From Acidimicrobiia bacterium (GTDB taxonomy: Bacteria; Actinomycetota; Acidimicrobiia; Acidimicrobiales; SZUA-35): a stretch of 39,992 nucleotides of DNA. Location of the stretch: the NCBI GenBank assembly GCA_003231975.1, contig QIKW01000072.1:6225-46216 (forward strand), given 5' to 3'. Position numbers and translations under genes: made by a program. Positions within the stretch are counted from its first letter, which is position 1; each line of letters opens with the position of its first letter. Of this stretch, positions 32,540 through 39,992 are shown one piece after another. The notes under the pieces were generated by a model. That model saw only the letters and a program-made list of their open reading frames with translations. It did no database searches and had not been told where the DNA came from.

Positions 32540-35500
32540 TTGGCCCGATCCCTCCTTGTGGCCAAGGCCACCCCTGCCCCGATTAGGAGCAGTTGACCAA
32601 CCAGAAGCAAGCGGGGCAACGTCGGGGACTGGAACCGAGCCCCAAGCGGACCGTCGCCAGCGCGAGTCAAAACCAGGGTGTCGGCAGAGCTGCTGCGGAG
32701 CCGTGTGCTGGAGTTGGCGGGCTGCCAGCCATCAGCGGGAACGGCCAGCAAGATCTCGTCAGTTGACTCAGCGGCACCCAGCCAGAGGCTGGGACGGCTC
32801 AGTTCCAAGTTGGCTCGCCTGCCAACCGTAAAATCAGAATCGAGCTGTTCCGCCGGTGACACCCCAACTATCCGATCTACCTCTGGCAGCTCAACAGCCG
32901 GGCCCCGAGACTCGTCGTTTTGATAGACCGCAAGGCTTGGAGTTCCCGAAACGCGCCGGAGATCGAGTTGGCGATCGAGCACGGGAGCGATGCCTCCTCC
33001 GGGGTCAAGCGAGGGCCCCTCATATGGGGCAGGTGCCAGTTGGGGAACTACGATCACCACATCAATTCCATAGGGTGCCAACAGGCGGCCCAGGTTTGAG
33101 GTTTGGCCAGCAACCACAAGGTCCAGTCGCTCCCCCACCTGGTCGTTGATGCCATGGTTGCCGGGTGCGAAACGACCAACAACATCTGGGTTTCCCTCGT
33201 TGGTGATTGCGTAGTAGATGCCGCCCGGAGAGCGCTGAGTGTCTATTGTCATCAACGACGGGTGGCCCAGCCAAAGCACCCGGCTTGGGCCCTCGTCCTC
33301 GGCTAACAGGGCGGTGAAACCAGCGTAGCTCTGGGTTGGCAGTTGCCAGCGGCCGCTAAGCGAGGCCTGCAGCCCCAGTAGCGCAACCACAACAAGTGAC
33401 ACTCCGGCAACGGCGATGTTCAGGTTCCGCCACAGCCGACCCTTCTCTGCCAGATCCAGTTCGATGGAACGGACCGTGGCTCCAACCGCTAAAGACAACC
33501 CAGCCGCCGCCACTGGCAGCAGCACCTCGGCTGCCGGGAGGTCCAAAGGCAGCCAGCCGCGCCGTCCGGCCCAGACGAGGCCCCAGGTTGAAAGGGCAAG
33601 CGTCCAGCCTCGCGTTGAGGCGTCCAACCGCTCGCCCCGGCCAATCAGTAGCCCAACCGCGGCTGCGGCCAGGAGGCCACCAACCAGGAACCCGGGAACG
33701 ATGGAACCGGGAGCGAAGCGAATCAGATCGGCGAGAGAGTCAAACGACTCTTCGGGTGAGCGGGGCCCGATCAGCCATTCCCAGCTAAACCGGTTTGCTA
33801 CGGCCACTGACCACGGGGCGTGAATGGCGATTGGAACCACAACCGCGGCGACCGCCCCGAGAACGAGGGACGGGATCCCAGCCGGTTTGGCTATCAGAAA
33901 CGCAGCAATGGCCAGCGAGGCTGGGATCACCACGGCTACCACCAGAGCGGGCGGGGCGAAGGCAGAGACCAGCCCAACCAGCAGGCCGTAGCGCAGTAGA
34001 CGAGTGGGCAGGCTGCGGCTGACCTTGCGGAACGGAAGCGCTCTCTGAAGGCGAAGCACCGCTCCAACCATGAACGGCGCCGCGCCCCAAACCACAAGGG
34101 CCTCCCACCGGGCTGCGCTGATGGCGGCAACGGGCAGCGGGTTGGCTGCGTAGGCAACGGCGGCAACAGCAGAGGCGCGCACGCTGCCAAGGGGCGACGC
34201 CAGGCGCCACGCCCCCACCGCCCCGAAGGCCAGCGGGCCAACAACCAGCAGCAGGTCTAGCACTCCGTCGCCCCAGAAGAACGCCAACTTAACCAGGCCT
34301 AGGGCGAGGAAGGTGACCGGGGCCCAGCCCTCGCCGCCAATGCCAATCGAGCGCCAGCCGCCCCACCACTCGTTTAACAAGACCGACGCTTCAGGCAGCA
34401 CGGGAATCTGCCCAACAGACACCGTGCCCCTCGTGATCAGGTGCCTGCTGCCAAAGATGCCAACCAGGATCAGCAACGCGCCAATCGCAAACCCTGCTCT
34501 GGCCGAAGACGCATCGGCGCCGGTGAGGTTCGCTCTTACTGATCCAACCAGGCCTGCCAGACGATCCTGTCCAGACCCAAATTGGCCTCGGAAGAAGCCG
34601 CTGAGCCGGGCCGAACCACCAACTTGGAGGGCCCGAACCTCGGCGTCGGAGATCTGACGGACCTTTCGCAGCTCGGCTCGCCGCGCCCGAATCTCCTTCA
34701 GCCGAGACAGGTTCCAGGAAAGGGCACCAAGGGCGGCCCCGGCCTGGGCTCGTCGGCCGGACACCGTTCGATAAACCGTTTCCATGACCATCAGGGCCAA
34801 AACCAGCGGCATGGTTCGAAGGAGCGTCAGCCGAGACGATGTCACAAGCACCGTTCTGAGCCGGTTTCGGGCCAGGATTCGGCCGCGGTCAGGAGTTGAC
34901 GAGTGATCGTGTTTCTTGTGCCTGACAAACGTTGAGGGCACAACAACCACGCGGGCCCCAGCGGCGTGGGCTCGCCAGGAAAAGTCGAGGTCTTCGTTTG
35001 TGCCTCGCAGCGCCGGGTCGAACCCGCCAAGAGTGTTGAACAGGTCGGCCCGTACCAGCTGCACACCGCTTGGGGCCACAAACACATCACGCACCCCGTC
35101 GTACTGCTCCTGGTCGAACTCTCCAGGTTCAACGAGGTCGACCATCACGCCGAACCGGTCAGATCCCATTCCAACCTGGCTGAGGCGACGGTGATCGTCC
35201 CAGTCGACGAATTTCGGGGTGACAATTCCAGCGTTGGACCTGAACACTTCCTCAACCAGAGCAGAAACGCAGTGGGCGTCGAGCGCTACGTCATCGTGGC
35301 AGAACATCAGGAAAGGAGCGTCGCTGACGAGTGACTGGCCCTGATTGGCCGCCGCGCTGAATCCGGGGTCTGTTTGGAGGCGGTGGATGAAGGCCTCCGG
35401 CGCAATCTCAGCCACTTCATCGACAACCGGCGTGTCGCTGCCTGCATCTATGACCAGGATCGACAGGTTCGGGTAGTCCTGGGCCACCAAGGACTCCAGG

Positions 35501-35583
35501 CACTGCCTGAACTGGGAGCCCGGGTTCGACGTAACGCAGACCGCAACTACGGCGGGAACGTCAGCGGCTGATGCTTCGGTCAC
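32536..35583 (-). CDS. Giant GT2 glycosyltransferase with multi-TM C-terminus
   Basis: 1015 aa from GTG 35583. Residues about 10-260 are a family 2 glycosyltransferase: VVAVCVTSNPGSQFRQCLESL, ILVIDAGSDTPVV, MFCHDDVALD as D-x-D-like site, and GTNEDLDFSWRAHAAGARV, resembling rhamnosyl- or galactofuranosyl-type enzymes. From about 280 a long multi-TM region (at least 12 segments) and a final extracellular beta domain follow. TACGAT lies 9 nt before the GTG. An in-frame TTG at 35637 would add 18 residues and is less likely. Divergent from rmd, which makes GDP-D-rhamnose a candidate donor; this is only a context inference. Confidence 0.85.
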   Translation of the reverse strand: MTEASAADVPAVVAVCVTSNPGSQFRQCLESLVAQDYPNLSILVIDAGSDTPVVDEVAEIAPEAFIHRLQTDPGFSAAANQGQSLVSDAPFLMFCHDDVALDAHCVSALVEEVFRSNAGIVTPKFVDWDDHRRLSQVGMGSDRFGVMVDLVEPGEFDQEQYDGVRDVFVAPSGVQLVRADLFNTLGGFDPALRGTNEDLDFSWRAHAAGARVVVVPSTFVRHKKHDHSSTPDRGRILARNRLRTVLVTSSRLTLLRTMPLVLALMVMETVYRTVSGRRAQAGAALGALSWNLSRLKEIRARRAELRKVRQISDAEVRALQVGGSARLSGFFRGQFGSGQDRLAGLVGSVRANLTGADASSARAGFAIGALLILVGIFGSRHLITRGTVSVGQIPVLPEASVLLNEWWGGWRSIGIGGEGWAPVTFLALGLVKLAFFWGDGVLDLLLVVGPLAFGAVGAWRLASPLGSVRASAVAAVAYAANPLPVAAISAARWEALVVWGAAPFMVGAVLRLQRALPFRKVSRSLPTRLLRYGLLVGLVSAFAPPALVVAVVIPASLAIAAFLIAKPAGIPSLVLGAVAAVVVPIAIHAPWSVAVANRFSWEWLIGPRSPEESFDSLADLIRFAPGSIVPGFLVGGLLAAAAVGLLIGRGERLDASTRGWTLALSTWGLVWAGRRGWLPLDLPAAEVLLPVAAAGLSLAVGATVRSIELDLAEKGRLWRNLNIAVAGVSLVVVALLGLQASLSGRWQLPTQSYAGFTALLAEDEGPSRVLWLGHPSLMTIDTQRSPGGIYYAITNEGNPDVVGRFAPGNHGINDQVGERLDLVVAGQTSNLGRLLAPYGIDVVIVVPQLAPAPYEGPSLDPGGGIAPVLDRQLDLRRVSGTPSLAVYQNDESRGPAVELPEVDRIVGVSPAEQLDSDFTVGRRANLELSRPSLWLGAAESTDEILLAVPADGWQPANSSTRLRSSSADTLVLTRAGDGPLGARFQSPTLPRLLLVGQLLLIGAGVALATRRDRAK

Positions 35584-35651
35584 GGGGCACAGATCGTACC
35601 TCTCTTGAGGGACTCTCCGCTGCCACCCCCATGGCAATGATCAGCGCAGGC

Positions 35652-35657
35652 TACCCT
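35652..35657 (+). promoter_or_regulatory. -10-like hexamer of rmd
   Basis: TACCCT ends 8 nt before GTG 35666, giving a leader of about one nucleotide at most. Confidence 0.4.
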
Positions 35658-35665
35658 CGGCTGCC

Positions 35666-37572
<1,907 letters not shown>

Positions 37573-38538
37573 ATGACTGTCGCCGTCATCTGTGGCGGCG
37601 TTGGAGCTGCCCGGCTGCTGCGAGGCATGGTAGGCGCTGTTCCCAACACCGAACTGATTGCAATTGCCAACGTTGGAGACGACCTGGAACTGCACGGGCT
37701 TCGAATTTCGCCTGATCTGGACACGATTGTGTACACCTTGGCCGAAGCCGTCAGCGGCGAACGAGGCTGGGGTCTGGAGGGCGAGAGCTGGCAGGCCATG
37801 GAGATGCTCTCTCACTACGGCGGAGCCGACTGGTTCAGCCTCGGCGACCGAGATTTGGGCACTCACCTGTTTCGGACGCAGCGGCTGGCCGATGGGGCAA
37901 GCCTGGCAACGGTGACCGCTGAGATTGCCACCGCCTGGGGGCTTCAGTTTCGGTTGCTTCCGGTAACGAACGACCGGCTTCGCACCATGGTTACCACCGT
38001 GGCTGAGGGTGAGATTTCTTTCCAGGAATACTTCGTTCGCCGTCAGCACGACGTTGCCGTAACCTCAGTTCGGTTCGACGGGGCTGCTGCCGCCAGGCCC
38101 GCCGAAGGAGTTCTGGAGGCTCTTGGCGCGGCCAGCCAGATTGTGATTGCGCCTTCGAATCCGGCGGTTTCCATTGATCCCGTTCTCAGTGTTCCCGGGG
38201 TTCGCGACGTTTTGGCCCAGCGTCGGGATGTGGTAGTCGGCGTTTCGCCGATCGTTGGCGGCAAGGCCTTGAAGGGGCCAGCAGACCGTTTGATGGCAGA
38301 GCTAGGCAGGGAAGCTTCTGCGGTTGGGGTGGCGCGCTGGTATCAAGACGTGATTGGAACGCTGGTGATCGACTCGGTCGACGCCGATCTGGCGGATGCT
38401 GTTCGCCAGCTCGGGGTGCGCCCGGTTGTGACAGACACGATCATGTCAAAATACGGCGTAACCGAATCTCTAACTGAAACAGTTCTGACCCTTCAGAGCC
38501 CAACCACAGACCCAAAAAGGGGAACTGGAATGGATTAA
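37573..38538 (+). CDS. cofD: 2-phospho-L-lactate / phosphoenolpyruvyl transferase (F420 synthesis)
   Basis: 321-aa enzyme (FbiA in mycobacteria) that transfers a phospho-lactyl or enolpyruvyl group to the deazaflavin Fo. GGVGAARLLRGM, NVGDDLELHGLRISPDLDT, the SNPAVSIDPVLSVPG loop and SPIVGGKALKGPADR are hallmarks. ATG directly follows gmd. The last residues (RGTGMD-stop) are encoded by the P3 palindrome, whose TAA (38536-38538) is the stop codon, so the C-terminal end is repeat-derived and differs from the expected family end near TETVL. cofE is 860 bp away on the same strand, split by a convergent gene. Confidence 0.96.
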   Translation: MTVAVICGGVGAARLLRGMVGAVPNTELIAIANVGDDLELHGLRISPDLDTIVYTLAEAVSGERGWGLEGESWQAMEMLSHYGGADWFSLGDRDLGTHLFRTQRLADGASLATVTAEIATAWGLQFRLLPVTNDRLRTMVTTVAEGEISFQEYFVRRQHDVAVTSVRFDGAAAARPAEGVLEALGAASQIVIAPSNPAVSIDPVLSVPGVRDVLAQRRDVVVGVSPIVGGKALKGPADRLMAELGREASAVGVARWYQDVIGTLVIDSVDADLADAVRQLGVRPVVTDTIMSKYGVTESLTETVLTLQSPTTDPKRGTGMD

Positions 38539-38569
38539 GTGCGTTTTCGCCACTAATCCATTCCAGTTC
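38522..38569. repeat. P-family palindrome, copy P3
   Basis: 48 bp with perfect arms GAACTGGAATGGATTA (38522-38537) and TAATCCATTCCAGTTC (38554-38569). It overlaps the cofD end by 17 bp and gives its stop codon. Confidence 0.9.
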
Positions 38570-38574
38570 GGCTC

Positions 38575-38603
38575 ATGGCGACCGCGTTTCGCGTGGTCGC
38601 CAT
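38575..38603. repeat. Hairpin at the junction of P3 and B
   Basis: ATGGCGACCGCG pairs with CGCGTGGTCGCCAT (two bulged bases), loop TTT. It competes with the GGTCGCC-ATC-GGCGACC hairpin 1 of the following B unit, so two alternative folds exist. Confidence 0.6.
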
Positions 38604-38670
38604 CGGCGACCAGCATCGAACCAAGTGACCCAGATGGCCGAAGGCGGGTCTGCGACAGCAGACCCCTATA
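38585..38670 (+). repeat. B-family repeat, single unit
   Basis: Diverged unit: hairpin 1 TGGTCGCC-ATC-GGCGACCA, linker GACCCAGATGGCCGAAGGC and hairpin 2 GGTCTGC-GACA-GCAGACC. Starts 15 bp after P3, ends 3 bp before the convergent gene stop. Confidence 0.85.
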
Positions 38671-38672
38671 TC

Positions 38673-39332
38673 TCAGATGTCGCTGAGGGTGGCGAGATTG
38701 TCGATGGTTTCTGGGGGCGGAATCTCTGTTCCTTCCGGAACCAGGGCAACGGTGAAGGCTCCGATGTCGCCCATGAACCGGACATTGGCCAGGTCCTCGG
38801 TGACGATTCGATCTGGCGGGTCGCCCTGCTGGGCTGCCAGCGCGTTGTCCCAGAATGCCACCTGAAGGGTGGCGGGCTCGCCATTGCAGCCAGCTTCTTC
38901 GCTCAGCGTTGTTGGGTTGCCGTCGGTGGCTCCGAAATTGAATGTGTCGTCGCCCAGTTCGGCACTGGCGGCCTCGAAGAAAACTCCGATGGTGGCATTG
39001 GTACCGGAACCCTGAGGTGAAGAGGGATGAACGTGAACTATGCCGTCTTGGTGGCTGTGCACTCCGGCTCCGTGTTCGGCGTCTTGAATCACGGGGGCGA
39101 ATTGGCCGCAGTTGTAGATGCTGTACGCGGCGTGCCAGTGGTCAACGCCCTGGATGGGGCGGATGCCGACGTTGGATTCGCGCTGGGTTGCCACGTAGCC
39201 AACGCTGACCGCGCCGATGAGCACGATCCCAACCACCACGGGAAGAAACCATGATCGGTTCGAATTCGGATTCTGGACGGTGGTGACTTTGACGCCGCCG
39301 GGTTGATTCTTATTGCGAGATGATTTACCCAC
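38673..39332 (-). CDS. Membrane-anchored His-rich protein (unknown)
   Basis: 219 aa. TM at about residues 29-48, then an extracellular domain. Its first part has DHWHAAYSIYNCGQF (H65, H67, C75) and GVHSHQDGIVHVHPSS (H92, H94, H100, H102), which suggests metal binding. A second Cys (AGCNGEP) may form a disulfide. Conserved in Acidimicrobiia and other actinobacteria by my recollection, without an assigned function. GTG 39332 has TACCCT 7 nt before it. Divergent from cofE and convergent with cofD. Confidence 0.65.
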   Translation of the reverse strand: MGKSSRNKNQPGGVKVTTVQNPNSNRSWFLPVVVGIVLIGAVSVGYVATQRESNVGIRPIQGVDHWHAAYSIYNCGQFAPVIQDAEHGAGVHSHQDGIVHVHPSSPQGSGTNATIGVFFEAASAELGDDTFNFGATDGNPTTLSEEAGCNGEPATLQVAFWDNALAAQQGDPPDRIVTEDLANVRFMGDIGAFTVALVPEGTEIPPPETIDNLATLSDI

Positions 39333-39339
39333 GGCCGAC

Positions 39340-39345
39340 AGGGTA
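39340..39345 (-). promoter_or_regulatory. -10-like hexamer of the His-rich protein gene
   Basis: TACCCT on the minus strand, 7 nt before GTG 39332. Confidence 0.45.
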
Positions 39346-39385
39346 TGTGGAAGCCGGCTAAAGGTGGCGTAAAGGCAAGAGCAGA

Positions 39386-39391
39386 TATTCT
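39386..39391 (+). promoter_or_regulatory. -10-like hexamer of cofE
   Basis: TATTCT ends 6 nt before ATG 39398, suggesting a leaderless cofE transcript. Confidence 0.5.
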
Positions 39392-39397
39392 GCGAAG

Positions 39398-39992
39398 ATG
39401 CCGAATCGCCTCGAGATCATCCCGATTCCAGGGATGCCCGAGATCCAGCCCGGCCAGGATCTGGCGGGCGAGATCATCGACGCCTGCCAGAGCCAACTCG
39501 GCTTGAAGGCCAACGATGTGCTTGTTGTCAGCCAAAAAGTGGTGTCGAAGGCAGAGGGGAAGCTGGTTTCTGTCGACCCGAACGACCCGTTATCTCACAA
39601 GCCCTTGGTGCTTGAAGAATCGGTTCGGGTGCTCCGCAGGCGCGGCGAACTAATTATCAGCGAAACCAAGCACGGCTATGTGTGTGCAAACGCAGGCATA
39701 GACCGCTCAAACCTCGCGCCGGATGTTGCCGCCCTGCTTCCAGACGACCCAGACCGATCCGCGAGGCGAATTCGAGACGCCATCAAGGGCCGAATCGGCA
39801 TCACAACCGCGGTGATTGTTGCCGACACGTTCGGCAGGCCGTGGCGCCGCGGGGTTACCGACATAGCCCTTGGCTGTGCTGGCATCCTGCCCATCCTTGA
39901 TCTGCGGGGCACCCCTGATGCCCTTGGCCAAGAGCTGCATGTAACTGAGGTTTGCATCGTTGATGAGTTGGCCGGAGCAGCCGAACTAGTTC
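39398..39992 (+). CDS. cofE: Coenzyme F420:L-glutamate ligase (partial)
   Basis: 198 codons, running off the window. CofE/FbiB adds glutamates to F420-0 with GTP. VLVVSQKVVSKAEGKLV, ETKHGYVCANAGIDRSN and IVADTFGRPWRRGVTDIALG are family signatures. Since the frame is open at the end, one cannot tell whether it carries the C-terminal nitroreductase-like domain of mycobacterial FbiB (about 450 aa) or is the short CofE (about 250 aa). TATTCT 6 nt before ATG suggests its own promoter. Confidence 0.95.
   Translation, partial: MPNRLEIIPIPGMPEIQPGQDLAGEIIDACQSQLGLKANDVLVVSQKVVSKAEGKLVSVDPNDPLSHKPLVLEESVRVLRRRGELIISETKHGYVCANAGIDRSNLAPDVAALLPDDPDRSARRIRDAIKGRIGITTAVIVADTFGRPWRRGVTDIALGCAGILPILDLRGTPDALGQELHVTEVCIVDELAGAAELV

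Noticed and set aside
35584-35637. Longer start for the giant GT2 protein at TTG 35637
   Set aside because: The extra 18 residues are not like the family; GTG 35583 has a promoter hexamer close by.

Overview
The window looks like the chromosome of a high-GC actinomycete relative, most likely a member of the Acidimicrobiia (inferred from content, not from a database match). The evidence is a Mec+/CysO/CysM cysteine pathway, coenzyme F420 genes (cofD, cofE), a mycothiol-dependent TIGR03083-type protein, a DUF5719 protein next to a giant GT2/membrane protein, long-form HPF, and many starts that look leaderless. Gene density is high, both strands are used, and no tRNA, rRNA, IS element, prophage or CRISPR array was seen.

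Layout. At 1-3.4 kb (minus) mec, cysO, cysM, murI and rph follow each other, the order known from mycobacteria. At 3.4-4.4 kb (plus) smpB is followed by its partner tmRNA gene ssrA. At 4.5-9.4 kb lies a mixed accessory stretch: a MazEF-type toxin-antitoxin pair, a MarR-GNAT fusion, an ACT-domain protein, a ferredoxin plus an FMN glutamate-synthase-like protein, and a decayed ATPase gene. At 9.4-16.2 kb (minus) sit comF, hpf, secA, prfB, ftsE and ftsX, covering ribosome hibernation, secretion, termination and division. At 16.5-20 kb are ahcY and a TIGR03083 protein. At 18.9-26.5 kb (minus) is a mannose/cell-envelope block: a large GT-C-like membrane protein, a GtrA-GT2 fusion, phosphomannomutase, ManA, a Trm112-like protein and an SIS sugar isomerase. 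At 26.9-30.5 kb are a small zinc-ribbon protein, a CPBP protease and ftsH. At 30.5-35.6 kb (minus) an overlapping three-gene unit encodes GT2/membrane protein, DUF5719 and a thioredoxin-like protein. At 35.7-40 kb are rmd and gmd (GDP-D-rhamnose), cofD, a His-rich membrane-anchored protein and the start of cofE.

How the genes fit together. ManA, the SIS isomerase and phosphomannomutase would make mannose-1-phosphate; Gmd and Rmd would turn GDP-mannose into GDP-D-rhamnose; the membrane glycosyltransferases are candidates for using such sugars in the envelope. CofD and CofE make F420. SmpB-tmRNA, RF2, HPF, SecA and FtsH form a translation, export and quality-control theme.

Most unusual content. 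Two families of intergenic repeats lie among housekeeping genes. Family P is a 48-bp palindrome with 16-bp arms (three copies, one compensatory arm change). Family B is a roughly 85-90-bp unit with two small hairpins (about nine copies, five of them in a tandem array filling the ftsH/CPBP divergent promoter region). One P copy supplies the stop codon of cofD. Independently, at least a dozen genes have a TANNNT hexamer ending 6-8 nt before the start codon, a pattern expected of leaderless mRNAs.
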